Made by a program: the position numbers and the translations under genes. A model generated the notes under the pieces. The model had not been told where the DNA came from, made no database searches, and was given only the letters and a program-made list of their open reading frames with translations. A stretch of 64,000 nt of DNA from UBA2334 sp049653005 (GTDB lineage: Bacteria > Pseudomonadota > Gammaproteobacteria > Burkholderiales > Burkholderiaceae_C). The stretch is taken from contig JBASFL010000076.1 in assembly GCA_049653005.1 (NCBI GenBank), positions 1 to 64,000 of the forward strand. The letters run 5' to 3'. Position 1 is the first letter of the stretch; each line of letters begins with the position of its first letter. Shown piece after piece: positions 25,374-34,518 of the stretch.

Positions 25374-28300
25374 TCATACGGGGGCACTCACGTTCAGGCC
25401 TGCACGGGTGCGACGTGCCCGCCATGCCTGGTAAGCCATGCCCGCCAATACCACTGCACCTGCCAACCAGGCATAAATCCAGATCAACTGCTGCACGGTG
25501 TCGTTTGACTTGATTTCGCGCAGTTCTTGGCCGCGTACCACCGGGGGCTCGGGTGCGGGCGGCACATCGGGCGCAGGCGGCTGGACAGGCGTGGCTGAGC
25601 TGGGAGGCGGTGCGGCAGCTTTGCCCGAGGGAGGCGATGACGCCGGGGAACCAATGCCATAGCCTGCCGACAGCTCTTTCACATACGCCTTGAAGGTTTC
25701 ATTGGCCGTGAACACGTTGTGCTTGGCAGCAATTTCCTGGTAGGTGGCCACCAGTTCGCGCTTGGTTTGCTCATCGGCCTTCCAGTAGTCCTTGCGGATA
25801 GCCTCCAGCATGCGCTCGGCCACCTGAGCCAGTGCAGTGGGATTGGATTTTTCAAACCACTCGCGGGTGCCCAGCTGGTAGCGGTCTTTCACGTAGGTTT
25901 CGTGGAATTCCTGCCACTGGTCGTCTCGAACCACGTTGCGATCCATCACCTGCCAGCCCCAAAAATTGTTCACAGTGTTGAGCATTTGCAGTGTGCCGCT
26001 GTAGCCCTCTTTCATCATTTCCTTCATCCAGTTGGGGTGCTGGTACACCGCCCGAAGCTCATTGGCCATGAACTTTTCGGCGGTTTGCAGCTTGGCCCGA
26101 TTGGGGTCGCGCATGTTGGAGATGTAGAGCTGCGGGTTGGCCCCATCGAGATACTTCACGGCCATGGAAATGCCGCCCAAGTACTCGAACGGGTGGTCGG
26201 TGTCCAGCAGACCGCGCAAATTGCTGGATCGCGAAAAAACCGCCGCGCTGGTGCCTTTGAGGTGGGCGGCGTAGGCGTTGATCTCGCGCCCGCTGTCGTC
26301 TCGCAGCTTCTGGCTCCAGTTGGCGCTGTTGGGTCCATAGGCCCATGACATCCGCGAGAGATAGAGCTTTTCCAGCTTGCCATCGCCATCGTCCCACTGG
26401 TCCGAGGCCAGAGACGCATCGGTGAGTTTGGTGGAGTAGTCACCGCTCTCATTCCCGAACACGCGGGTCAGCGCAAACTCCCGTGCCCGCTCGCGCTGAA
26501 CGCCGCTTTGCACCAGCTCGGCCTCTATGCGATCGGTGTTGGCCTTGATGAAGTTTTGCTCCAGGGGCTCGGCTTGCGCCGCCAGCAAGCCAATGGCCTC
26601 GTTGAAGCGCTCCATCACATTGGGGAACTGATCGCGGTAGAGGCCTGTGAGCGATATGACAGCATCAATCCGGGGCCGCCCCAGTTCTTTGAGCGGAATC
26701 ACCTCCATGCCCACCACCTGTCCACCCTCGTTCCACTGCGGCTTGACCCCCATGGCGTACAGAATTTGAGACTCCAGCATGCCCAAGTGGCGCATGGTTT
26801 CAGTGCTCCACATGGTGAACGCCAGTTTCTGCGGAAATTTTCGGTGCTCAGCCTGGTAGGCCAGGATGAGCTCCTGCACCGCCTGCTTGCCCGCTTCGTA
26901 GGCCGAACGCGTGGGAATGCGCGACGGGTCAAAGCCATACATATTGCGGCCAGTGTGCAGTGCATCCGGGTTGCGGATGGGGTCGCCGCCGTAGGATGGG
27001 TCAATCCAGCGGGCAGACAGGCCATTGACAATGGCTTCCACCTCCCAGGCAGCGCGCAAGGTCACCAGAAAACGCCTGCCCTTTTCGGCCAGGTTGCGCA
27101 GTTGCGTGTCACTTTGCTCGGCCAGCGGACGATCGGAAAACACCCAGTCATCCACGAACCGGTAGGGCTTGCTGCTCTGAATGTCTTTGTAATCGCCTTT
27201 GAACGCCGCTTTGGCACTTTTGACACCCGTGGCCTCGTACAGGGGTTGGCCCAGCATCTGCATCACGTTGCTGACCAGATGCGCCCGCTCAGCATCCCTG
27301 CCCAGGGTGTGCAGGCCCAGTGGCTGCATGGCGGCACCCAGATCCTCCAGGTAATCCTCGATGTCACGCAAAAAATTGTCGAAGTTACGCTCCAGATCGG
27401 CCACTTTCCACTTCAGGTCTTGGTGGATGTTCATCTTCACCGCTTGCGCGATGATGAGTTTGCGGTTGTTTTCTTTGACCAGCCCGGTATCCAGGGACTG
27501 GTACTCCCGAATCAGGTCGTTGATCCTGACGAAGTCATCTGACAGGCCAGCCGGTGAAAAGGCCGGTGTCTGGTGGCTGACGATCACCCCCCTGCCCCGG
27601 CGCTTGACGTGAATGGCCTCGCCAATGTTGTCCACGATGTAGGGGTAGATGACCGGGGTGTTGCCCACCAGAAGATTGGGGTCGTCATAGGCCCACAGAC
27701 CCCGCTCCTTGCCCGGTGTCCACTCCTGGCTGCCGTGGGTGCCGAAGTGAATCAGCGCACTGGCTGCGTGCTGCTCCCTGGCCCACAGGTAGGTGGCGAG
27801 GTAGGCATGGTTCAGCGGCACTTTCACGTCATGAAACAGCTTTTTCTCGTCGAATTTGGGGTCGGTCGAGTCGCTGCGCTTGGGTTGGGGCAACACCACC
27901 AGTTGCCCCAGCTTCAAGCGCGGAATGACAAATCCGGTGCGCCCCTGGTGGCGCGCTACCCAGCTGCTGCTCTCAGGCTGCCCCCAAAAGCCTGTGATGC
28001 GATCGCGCACCGCCACAGGCAGCGTGGCCAGCCAGCGCTTGTAGTCGGCCATGGGCAAGAAGTCCCAGTGCGGTGTCTTAATCAGCTCGGGCAAGGTGCC
28101 TGGCCGGTACGCGGGGCGCAGCATGGTGGCCACCGCAGCAATCATGTCCGCCTCACTCACCGGGTCCAGGGCGTAACCCTCGTCGCGCAAACGGTCCACC
28201 AAGTGGCTGATGGAGCGCGGCACGTTGAGATTGGACGCCCCTTGGTTTTTTTCCCCAGGCGGATTGTTCCAAAAGAAGAGCGCCAAACGCTTGTCAGCAT

Positions 28301-29543
28301 TGCGCTGGTGCTGTAATTTAGCTAAATTGATGGCTTTGCCCATCAGCAAGTCCATCTGCTCGGGCATGGGCACCAGCTCACCCCCTTCATTGGCGCTGAC
28401 GACCACGGGGTCTTGCAGGCCAATGTATTCGGCATTGGTCAAGCTGAACGGCAGGTTGAAGGTGCTCACACCCACTTTGTCTGCCAGATAATCAGCGCGG
28501 CTGCCCTGCCGGTAGCTCAGCATATTGATGACTGGCACACCCATGGCCTGGTGCCAGGCTTTGCGGGACTCGGGGTCCACGCCCAAAAAGGTGTTGACCA
28601 GCAGCACCTGCGGCAACACCCGCCCCTGGTGAGTGATGATGGGTTCGGCCACCTCGACTGCAGGCCCGTCTTTGGGGTTGGGGAATCCCCCGTCTGCATA
28701 CGGGTTTGCACCCACATCCGCGCGGTTGACCGGTCGCCCCGCACCGGCATCGGCCCGAGAACGGGCGACCCTGGCGGTGCGATAAAACACCAGAGGCAAA
28801 GCACCACGCCGCTCCAGATCAGCCACGGTGTCATCCAACAAGCGCGTTTGGCCATCGGAGATGTAGCTGGATGAGGTTTCCATGCCAATGACGTGCTGGG
28901 CCAGCGGGTCGCGACCGGTGCGCTGCTGCCACCAGGTAAGGTAGCTGGCCAAGTCGGCAAACACCGTCTTCTCGTACCCAGGGTGGTAAATGCCCCCATT
29001 GGGCAGCGCCACGGGTGGCGGCACGCTGCTCTCGTCACCTTGGGTCACCAGCACCTTGAGGTACTGGGCCAGGCGCTCGTGGTTCACGCGGGTACCGCCC
29101 ACGTAGTACTCAAACACCCGTTGGGCCTGTGGCTGTGGCAAGCCCAGCGCACGCAGTCGAACCGGAGGACTCATCACGTTGATGCTGGCACCTGGCACCT
29201 TGGCCGCCCTCAACTGGGCACCCGCCAGCCGCTCCACCATGGCCTGATCCTCTTGCCGGGGGGCATCTATCAGCACCAGCGACGCATTCTTCAATACGCG
29301 AGCTACCCCCTTCTCGCCTTCGGCATCCACCTGAGTCCAGTCCAGCTCCACGCCTTGCGATCGGGCGGCTTCAGCCATGAGCTTGAACTTGCGCTCCAGC
29401 ACCATTTGGGTGCTGAGCAAGGCCACCTTGGTGACCCTTGGCGACGCAGCCGCTTCTTCTCGCGCAGCGGCCGCGATCGAGCCAGTGACGAGACTGCCAC
29501 ACAGGACAAGCAGAGGGCCTGTTAGCCAACGGATCAGATACAT
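25374..29543 (-). CDS. Membrane-anchored CobN-like chelatase (HmuS-like)
   Basis: A 1389-residue protein homologous to the large chelatase subunit CobN/BchH, which inserts metal into tetrapyrroles. The CobN core spans roughly residues 100 to 1290, including the conserved Asn-Ala-Asp-Lys-Arg near 407 and His-Phe-Gly-Thr-His-Gly-Ser-Gln-Glu-Trp near 604. Unlike cytosolic CobN it begins with a signal peptide (residues 1 to 26) and ends with a Pro-rich linker (about 1302 to 1340) and one membrane helix (about 1357 to 1374) plus a basic tail, so the catalytic part should face the periplasm. No CobS or CobT genes are near. The ExbB-like and DUF2149 genes downstream and TonB upstream match Hmu-type operons, where the CobN homologue acts on heme. 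Substrate unproven. Confidence 0.88.
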   Translation of the reverse strand: MYLIRWLTGPLLVLCGSLVTGSIAAAAREEAAASPRVTKVALLSTQMVLERKFKLMAEAARSQGVELDWTQVDAEGEKGVARVLKNASLVLIDAPRQEDQAMVERLAGAQLRAAKVPGASINVMSPPVRLRALGLPQPQAQRVFEYYVGGTRVNHERLAQYLKVLVTQGDESSVPPPVALPNGGIYHPGYEKTVFADLASYLTWWQQRTGRDPLAQHVIGMETSSSYISDGQTRLLDDTVADLERRGALPLVFYRTARVARSRADAGAGRPVNRADVGANPYADGGFPNPKDGPAVEVAEPIITHQGRVLPQVLLVNTFLGVDPESRKAWHQAMGVPVINMLSYRQGSRADYLADKVGVSTFNLPFSLTNAEYIGLQDPVVVSANEGGELVPMPEQMDLLMGKAINLAKLQHQRNADKRLALFFWNNPPGEKNQGASNLNVPRSISHLVDRLRDEGYALDPVSEADMIAAVATMLRPAYRPGTLPELIKTPHWDFLPMADYKRWLATLPVAVRDRITGFWGQPESSSWVARHQGRTGFVIPRLKLGQLVVLPQPKRSDSTDPKFDEKKLFHDVKVPLNHAYLATYLWAREQHAASALIHFGTHGSQEWTPGKERGLWAYDDPNLLVGNTPVIYPYIVDNIGEAIHVKRRGRGVIVSHQTPAFSPAGLSDDFVRINDLIREYQSLDTGLVKENNRKLIIAQAVKMNIHQDLKWKVADLERNFDNFLRDIEDYLEDLGAAMQPLGLHTLGRDAERAHLVSNVMQMLGQPLYEATGVKSAKAAFKGDYKDIQSSKPYRFVDDWVFSDRPLAEQSDTQLRNLAEKGRRFLVTLRAAWEVEAIVNGLSARWIDPSYGGDPIRNPDALHTGRNMYGFDPSRIPTRSAYEAGKQAVQELILAYQAEHRKFPQKLAFTMWSTETMRHLGMLESQILYAMGVKPQWNEGGQVVGMEVIPLKELGRPRIDAVISLTGLYRDQFPNVMERFNEAIGLLAAQAEPLEQNFIKANTDRIEAELVQSGVQRERAREFALTRVFGNESGDYSTKLTDASLASDQWDDGDGKLEKLYLSRMSWAYGPNSANWSQKLRDDSGREINAYAAHLKGTSAAVFSRSSNLRGLLDTDHPFEYLGGISMAVKYLDGANPQLYISNMRDPNRAKLQTAEKFMANELRAVYQHPNWMKEMMKEGYSGTLQMLNTVNNFWGWQVMDRNVVRDDQWQEFHETYVKDRYQLGTREWFEKSNPTALAQVAERMLEAIRKDYWKADEQTKRELVATYQEIAAKHNVFTANETFKAYVKELSAGYGIGSPASSPPSGKAAAPPPSSATPVQPPAPDVPPAPEPPVVRGQELREIKSNDTVQQLIWIYAWLAGAVVLAGMAYQAWRARRTRAGLNVSAPV

Positions 29544-29544
29544 A

Positions 29545-30315
29545 TCAAGACTCCTTTAATTCATACACCACCGGAATGCGCAGCTCGGTGGCCCGCCCCG
29601 GTTGCAGTTGACTGGCCAGCGACATCAGCACCGTGCGCACAAGCAGCTCTGCGGCACCATCCAGCGCTTTGAAACCCGAGGACTCCACCAGCTCCGCGCT
29701 CAGCAACTCGCCCGCAGCGGACACGCGAACGCGCACATACACCGTGCCCGTTTGCCCCATGCGGCGCGCCGACGGGGGGTAGGTTTTGTGCTGGTGCAGC
29801 GCATGCATCAGTTGGTCGCGCCACCGTTGATGGATCGCTTCAGCGTGGGGCGCCGCAGCAGGTGTGGCACCACCAAGGCTGGCCGCTGCCTGCTTGGCCA
29901 CCTGTGGTGCCGTGGTCACCTCTGGCGCAGAAGCCTTGGGTGCAAGGGTTTCGCTGGCCGCCACAGGCAACACCACCGCAGGGGCAGACGCAAGCACAGG
30001 GGGCACCTCGGGAACGACCCGTGGTGCCAGTTGGGCCGATGCCCGCTGGGGCTGTGCGCGCTCTACCTTCTCGGGTGGCACCACCGATTTGGTCACAGGG
30101 CGAGGAGTCGGCTTGGGCGACTCAACAGGAACCGGCTCTGCCACTGGCAGCGGCGATGGCACCGCCTTGGCCTGCCAGGCGAGTGTCACTTGCAAAGGCT
30201 TAAACGCTGGTGCTGGCGGGGTGCTGGCCGACCAGACCAGCGCCACCAGCACCAGGCCGCCGTGGAGGCCAAGGGACCAGGCCCAGTCTGTTGGGGTCAA
30301 TCGGGCAGGGGTCAT
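29545..30315 (-). CDS. tonB: TonB energy transducer
   Basis: A 256-residue TonB. One N-terminal membrane helix (about residues 12 to 30), a Pro/Lys-rich periplasmic spacer (35 to 110) and an Ala-rich segment lead to the C-terminal TonB domain (about 165 to 256) with Tyr-Pro-Pro-Ser-Ala-Arg-Arg-Met-Gly-Gln-x-Gly and Val-Tyr-Val-Arg-Val. The ATG overlaps the exbD stop as ATGA, and one base separates its stop from the CobN-like start. It should serve the receptor encoded upstream. Confidence 0.93.
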   Translation of the reverse strand: MTPARLTPTDWAWSLGLHGGLVLVALVWSASTPPAPAFKPLQVTLAWQAKAVPSPLPVAEPVPVESPKPTPRPVTKSVVPPEKVERAQPQRASAQLAPRVVPEVPPVLASAPAVVLPVAASETLAPKASAPEVTTAPQVAKQAAASLGGATPAAAPHAEAIHQRWRDQLMHALHQHKTYPPSARRMGQTGTVYVRVRVSAAGELLSAELVESSGFKALDGAAELLVRTVLMSLASQLQPGRATELRIPVVYELKES

Positions 30316-30680
30316 GGCCGCTTGACTTCCAGCGCCACGCGCTCAAAGCCCAAGGCCTTGATGCGGTCCACCAGATCCACCAGGTGGGTCAAGGCCAGCG
30401 CACCGTCGGCACGCACAGCCACGGCTTGCACGGGGGAGAACCCCGCCAACGCGACAGACAGGTGCGCGGTGGGCTGGTCATTGACGTACAGCTGTAGATC
30501 ACGGGTCAGCGTGATAACCACTGGCTCAACCACAGCTGTCGCCGCCTGGGTGGACTGCGCCAGATCCACCGGGATGCGGCCCGTGGCCACAAAAGTGGCC
30601 GTGGTCAGCACGATGGTGAGCAGCACCAGCATCACGTCAACCAAGGGCACCACGTTGATGGACTCGATGTCATCGTCCAT
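30312..30680 (-). CDS. exbD: ExbD biopolymer transport protein
   Basis: A 122-residue inner-membrane protein with one helix near the N-terminus containing the functional Asp in Asn-Val-Val-Pro-Leu-Val-Asp-Val-Met-Leu-Val-Leu-Leu, the proton-path residue of ExbD. The periplasmic domain follows. It lies 2 bases after exbB and overlaps tonB, so the three form a standard ExbB-ExbD-TonB unit. Confidence 0.95.
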   Translation of the reverse strand: MDDDIESINVVPLVDVMLVLLTIVLTTATFVATGRIPVDLAQSTQAATAVVEPVVITLTRDLQLYVNDQPTAHLSVALAGFSPVQAVAVRADGALALTHLVDLVDRIKALGFERVALEVKRP

Positions 30681-30682
30681 GC

Positions 30683-31108
30683 CTAACCCCCCCTGGCTTC
30701 ATCGAACTCAGCCAACTTGACGCGCACCACGCGCCGCAGCGCGTTGTTCATGGCCACGCACGGAATGGCCACACCAATGCCTGCGGCAGTGGCCTTGAGG
30801 GCCAGGGCCAGCCCGGTCATGGTGGTTTTGGCATCAAGCGTACCGGTATGGCCCAGTGCCTCGAAGGTGAACATGATGCCCAGCACCGTGCCCAGCAAGC
30901 CGATGTAGGGCGCGTTGGCCGCCACCGACCCGATGACATTCAGGCGCTGGGTGAGGTCAGTTTCCAGCCGCACGCGGCTGTGGTAAGCCGATACTTGGAG
31001 GCGGGCATACCAGCGCCAGCGCTCCAGTGCCACGGCCACCGCCCAGGCGCTCAGCGCCAGCAACAGGCCCATCACACCCCACTCAACTGCATTTTTCAAG
31101 GTATCCAT
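30683..31108 (-). CDS. exbB: ExbB-type proton channel
   Basis: A compact 141-residue MotA/TolQ/ExbB protein. Three helices are visible, with Asn-Ala-Pro-Tyr-Ile-Gly-Leu-Leu-Gly-Thr-Val-Leu-Gly-Ile-Met at about residue 63 and Ala-Leu-Lys-Ala-Thr-Ala-Ala-Gly-Ile-Gly-Val-Ala-Ile-Pro at about 104, both family signatures. It is shorter than E. coli ExbB (about 240) because the N-terminal and loop extensions are missing. It starts 13 bases after the receptor gene. Confidence 0.93.
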   Translation of the reverse strand: MDTLKNAVEWGVMGLLLALSAWAVAVALERWRWYARLQVSAYHSRVRLETDLTQRLNVIGSVAANAPYIGLLGTVLGIMFTFEALGHTGTLDAKTTMTGLALALKATAAGIGVAIPCVAMNNALRRVVRVKLAEFDEARGG

Positions 31109-31121
31109 GACAGGCTCCCGC

Positions 31122-33401
31122 TCAGAACTGCAGGCTCAGGCCCACTCGCCATGTGCGGCCTGGGTCTACCACAATGGAAGGGTCCTCGCTGGTGTAGCGG
31201 CCATCGAAGTTGGAGTCGCCGGTACCGCGAGCGGTGAGGTAGTACCGGCGGTTGAACAAGTTGTCCACCCGCGCAAATGCACTCAGGCGGGCACCGGGCC
31301 AGCTGTTGAGCTTGGTGACGTACTGGGCCGTCAAGTGCATCAGGGTACGGCCAGGCAACTTCTCCTGGTTGATTTCATCGGCCCATGAAGTTGCCTTGTA
31401 GTCCAGTTCGGCACTGACCGTCCATCCAGGTGCAATCAGGTGATTGGCCCGCAAGTTGATTTGGTGGGGCGGGGTGCGCGGCAGCTTTTTGCCCGTGTTG
31501 TCGTACTTTGCCACCGTGAAGTTGCTTTGCCAGAAAGCCGGGTTGGCACGCTGTGCAGCGGTCGGGTTCGCCACGAATGTGCCGTTGGCATTGCCCAAGG
31601 ACTGGTAAAAGCTCTCGTACTTGGTGAACCAGGCATCCAGGAAGGTGTAGGCCAGGTCAAACGACCAGTCTTTGGCGGGCTGGGTGCGAGCCTCCAGTTC
31701 CAGACCCCGGCTGCGCGCGCCGCCAATGTTGCGGAACTGCGAGCCACCGCCCAGCGGGTTGTTGGTGCCCGCGTACTGGCCGTTGCTGTCGATGATGAAG
31801 TTGTTGCGGTTCACCTGGAAGAGCGCAGCACTCACGCTGCTGGGCCAGCCGGCCAACTCGGCCTGGCGCTTGATGCCCAACTCGACGCTGGTGGCCTTTT
31901 CGGGCTGCAAATCGGGGTTGCCCTTGACCAGTGCATTGGTCGTGGTCTGCCCCCGGTACAACTGTTCTGCGGTGGGTGCCCGAAAGCCAGTGGACACTGC
32001 GCCATAGACGGAAGTCTGCTCGTCCAGGGCATGCGTCAGCCCCAGTCGGTGGCTGCTCACGCCAAAGGTTTTGCTCTCACTGACGGCTCGTTTGCCATTG
32101 CCTGCGACGGGCAAAGCATTGAAGTCGATACGCAGGCGGTCATGGCGCAGGTTGGCGGTCAGCACAGTGGCGGGTGTCAGCGCGTACTTGACCTCGCCAT
32201 ACAAGGCCTGGTTGGTCTCCACGGTGTAGTCATCGCTCATGACCATGCCAGCCGGGGTCACCGCGCCTGTGGGTCGGGTGCGGTAGGCATTGAGGGTGGT
32301 GTTGAGGTTGTCAAACGTGCCGCGTTTGAGCTCCACTCCTCCCATCACCGCCCAATCGTTCCAGCGCGTTCGATACTCGGCTTTGGCACCGCGCTGCACC
32401 TGGACATAGTCCGTCAGGGTGGTGTAGTCATTGAGGGCGGTGGTGGGTGCCCCAGAGGCGGTAAAGCGCATGGGAGAAGACCAAAAAGTGGTGTTGTCCT
32501 GGTACTGGTACACCACGGCCAGCAGGTTGCTGCGCTCGTCCAGGTCATTGGAATAGGTCAGGTTGTAGCGGCTGAGGTCTACATTGAAGTTGCGGCTGAA
32601 GCCACGGCCATCTGAGCTGCCAGTGGGATCGTTGGTGGCTGCGCTCACGCCCGTGACGCTGCCCTCGCGGTCGCGAAAACGCTCGGACTTCTCAAACCCG
32701 AAGCTCAAATCACTGGTGCCGTTGAGCGCGTACTTCAAGTTGCCCGACCAGGTTTTGCTGTAGGACTGGGACATGAAGTAGTAGCCATCCTGGTCGCGAT
32801 CGCTGTATTGCAGGTGGCCACTCAGGTCGTCCTTGGCAAAACCGGCCCGCACCAGGCTTCTGCGATAGCCATAAGGGCCAACATCCTGCTCCGCCTTGAA
32901 GCCTTTTTGGCTGGCACCACGCTTGGTGGTAATGACCACGGCACCGGCCAGAGCGTCTTCGCCATATAGGTAAGACGCCCCACCTTTGATGACCTTGATG
33001 GAATCGATATTGTCGATGTCGATGTTCACCTTACCCGTGCGCTCGTACACCGGCACGCCGTCCACAATGATGGCCACACCGGGCTTCTCGCCCATGTAGC
33101 GCTGGTTCTCGACTCCGCGCAGTTTGATTTTGATGGTCTCTCCATCCCCGCTCAGGTCGGCGGTCACTCCGCTGACGGCGCGCAACACCTCAATGATGTT
33201 TTTGGCGTGCTGGTCTTCAACCTGCTGGCGTGAATACGTGGCCGACGACACCGGGTCGGTGGCCGAGGTGGCAAAGCGGTCGTCAATGGCAGAACCCGTG
33301 ACCGTGATGGGTGCCAGCACATCGGTCGCTCCGGCAGCACCGGCAGCAAGGACACTCAACGTGGCCAGACAGGCTTGATGCAAAAAAGAATGACGAAACA
33401 T
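31122..33401 (-). CDS. TonB-dependent outer-membrane receptor
   Basis: A 759-residue receptor: signal peptide to about residue 25, then a TonB-box-like Ile-Thr-Val-Thr-Gly-Ser, a plug domain (Val-Asp-Gly-Val-Pro-Val-Tyr and Ile-Lys-Val-Ile-Lys-Gly-Gly-Ala-Ser-Tyr-Leu-Tyr-Gly), a 22-strand barrel with Gly-Phe-Arg-Ala-Pro-Thr and Asn-Pro-Asp-Leu-Gln-Pro-Glu, and a C-terminal Phe. The ATG at 33401 is used because it starts the signal peptide. It heads the exbB-exbD-tonB-CobN run and most likely imports a metal-bearing ligand (tetrapyrrole, corrinoid or metallophore). No typical hemoglobin-receptor motif is obvious. No cobalamin riboswitch or Fur box is seen in the 143 bases upstream. Confidence 0.95.
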   Translation of the reverse strand: MFRHSFLHQACLATLSVLAAGAAGATDVLAPITVTGSAIDDRFATSATDPVSSATYSRQQVEDQHAKNIIEVLRAVSGVTADLSGDGETIKIKLRGVENQRYMGEKPGVAIIVDGVPVYERTGKVNIDIDNIDSIKVIKGGASYLYGEDALAGAVVITTKRGASQKGFKAEQDVGPYGYRRSLVRAGFAKDDLSGHLQYSDRDQDGYYFMSQSYSKTWSGNLKYALNGTSDLSFGFEKSERFRDREGSVTGVSAATNDPTGSSDGRGFSRNFNVDLSRYNLTYSNDLDERSNLLAVVYQYQDNTTFWSSPMRFTASGAPTTALNDYTTLTDYVQVQRGAKAEYRTRWNDWAVMGGVELKRGTFDNLNTTLNAYRTRPTGAVTPAGMVMSDDYTVETNQALYGEVKYALTPATVLTANLRHDRLRIDFNALPVAGNGKRAVSESKTFGVSSHRLGLTHALDEQTSVYGAVSTGFRAPTAEQLYRGQTTTNALVKGNPDLQPEKATSVELGIKRQAELAGWPSSVSAALFQVNRNNFIIDSNGQYAGTNNPLGGGSQFRNIGGARSRGLELEARTQPAKDWSFDLAYTFLDAWFTKYESFYQSLGNANGTFVANPTAAQRANPAFWQSNFTVAKYDNTGKKLPRTPPHQINLRANHLIAPGWTVSAELDYKATSWADEINQEKLPGRTLMHLTAQYVTKLNSWPGARLSAFARVDNLFNRRYYLTARGTGDSNFDGRYTSEDPSIVVDPGRTWRVGLSLQF

Positions 33402-33544
33402 GAAAAATCTCCAGACCAGACCAAACTGGTACCAACACAAATGAGCTGCCTTGCCAGCCAGCGAAAAGCTGGGGTGCTGGCATCAGCGAAAGGGAGGGGT
33501 CGCGCCCAAGCACACCCACTGCGGGGCAGCAGAACGACTGGGGG

Positions 33545-33970
33545 TCAAGTAGCTGACCGTGGTGGTGCCCGCATGGGGGCCATCAGCAGCACTCGGTCTG
33601 CGTTGCCGGGCGCTCGGGTGTCTGCCGCAACCCCCGCCAACCGCAGGGTCGTGGCGGGTGGCGGGGGTCGCACATCGATGTCGCTCCCCGCTGCGGCCGA
33701 CATGGCCACGTGTGCACTGGCCCACGCACACGGCTGGGCCAGCCCTTGCGGCCAATCGGTCGGATGCTCCTCGGCAGGCGCGCCATCCAGGGCCACCCAC
33801 TGCAAACCGTTGGGCGTGCAAATCTCGGCCACCGGCCCGCTGGCCACCGCAGGCACCACCCACGCGCCCAGCAACCCGTGCAGCGCCGAAAACAGCGTGC
33901 ACAGCAACACCCCGCGCAGCCACAGGCCACGGTGGCGGGTGAATGATTTGGGTGACAATTTCAAAGCCAA
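33545..33970 (-). CDS. DUF2946 protein, copy A
   Basis: About 141 residues with a basic N-terminus, a hydrophobic helix, the Glu-Ile-Cys-Thr-Pro-Asn-Gly-Leu-Gln-Trp-Val motif, a Pro-Cys-Ala-Trp, and the Val-Leu-Leu-Met-Ala-Pro-Met-Arg-Ala-Pro-Pro tail shared with copy B. No ATG start is available: TTG at 33970 or 33958, or GTG at 33910, must be used, and the first two lie in an intergenic repeat copy. It is just upstream of the TonB receptor (143 bases) and probably in its transcript. Function unknown. Confidence 0.75.
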   Translation of the reverse strand: MALKLSPKSFTRHRGLWLRGVLLCTLFSALHGLLGAWVVPAVASGPVAEICTPNGLQWVALDGAPAEEHPTDWPQGLAQPCAWASAHVAMSAAAGSDIDVRPPPPATTLRLAGVAADTRAPGNADRVLLMAPMRAPPRSAT

Positions 33971-34009
33971 ATCAGGCTCCAGCGCTTGCCAGACAAGACA
34001 AGTTCACTA
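33958..34009 (+). repeat. Comamonadaceae-type intergenic repeat, copy 2
   Basis: TTTCAAAGCCAAATCAGGC, CCAGCGCTTG and a degenerate right half. It overlaps the presumed start codons of DUF2946 copy A and separates it from the PCu(A)C gene. Confidence 0.6.
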
Positions 34010-34023
34010 CATGCAACACGCGC

Positions 34024-34518
34024 TCAGTGGGCATGTTCCGCCTCTTTTTTGCTGTTGCGCGGCGTTTGCACCCACACCATCACCTCGCGCTCACCGGCGC
34101 GCTGGAAGGTCAGGGTCACGGGGAAGCGGTCGCCGTCTTTCAGCGGGGCTTTCAGGCCCAGCAGCATCAGGTGGTGACCGTTGGGCGTGCCGTGGCGCAG
34201 GCGCACCTCGGTATTGGCAGGCAGATCGACGGCGGGCACGGCGCGCATGCGCATCACGTCGCCTTCCATCTCCATGCGGTGCAGTTCCACCGTGGCGGCT
34301 GCCGGGGTACGGGCCGACAGCAGGCGGTCGGGCTCGGTGCCGTTGTTCTTGATGGCGCGGAAATACACAGCACCCGTGGTCATGCCGGGTCGAGAGGGCG
34401 TGGCGTAGGGGTGGTCAATCGCCAGGTCTCCGGCCTTCACGCCGTGGGCATGGGCGGGCAACACCCAAGCGGTGCTGAGGGCCAACCCCGCAGCCAAGCA
34501 CATGCGCCGCGCGGTCAT
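34024..34518 (-). CDS. Periplasmic copper chaperone PCu(A)C, copy 1
   Basis: A 164-residue exported PCu(A)C protein (DUF461). After a signal peptide ending Ala-His-Ala-His come the copper ligands: Glu-Leu-His-Arg-Met-Glu-Met, then Met-Arg-Met ten residues on, then His-His-Leu-Met about 22 residues further, matching the H(M)x10Mx21HxM pattern. It delivers Cu(I) to the CuA centre of cytochrome oxidase in known cases. A His-rich C-terminal tail may bind extra copper. The ATG at 34518 overlaps the stop of the upstream gene as ATGA. Confidence 0.93.
   Translation of the reverse strand: MTARRMCLAAGLALSTAWVLPAHAHGVKAGDLAIDHPYATPSRPGMTTGAVYFRAIKNNGTEPDRLLSARTPAAATVELHRMEMEGDVMRMRAVPAVDLPANTEVRLRHGTPNGHHLMLLGLKAPLKDGDRFPVTLTFQRAGEREVMVWVQTPRNSKKEAEHAH

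Noticed and set aside
28300..28350. Similarity of a segment in the CobN-like gene to the intergenic repeat
   Set aside because: The matching bases encode Asn-Ala-Asp-Lys-Arg, which is conserved in CobN proteins, so the likeness is probably chance.
33402..33544. Possible cobalamin riboswitch or Fur box before the TonB receptor
   Set aside because: I looked for the B12-box and Fur-box patterns on the minus strand and found only weak partial similarities.
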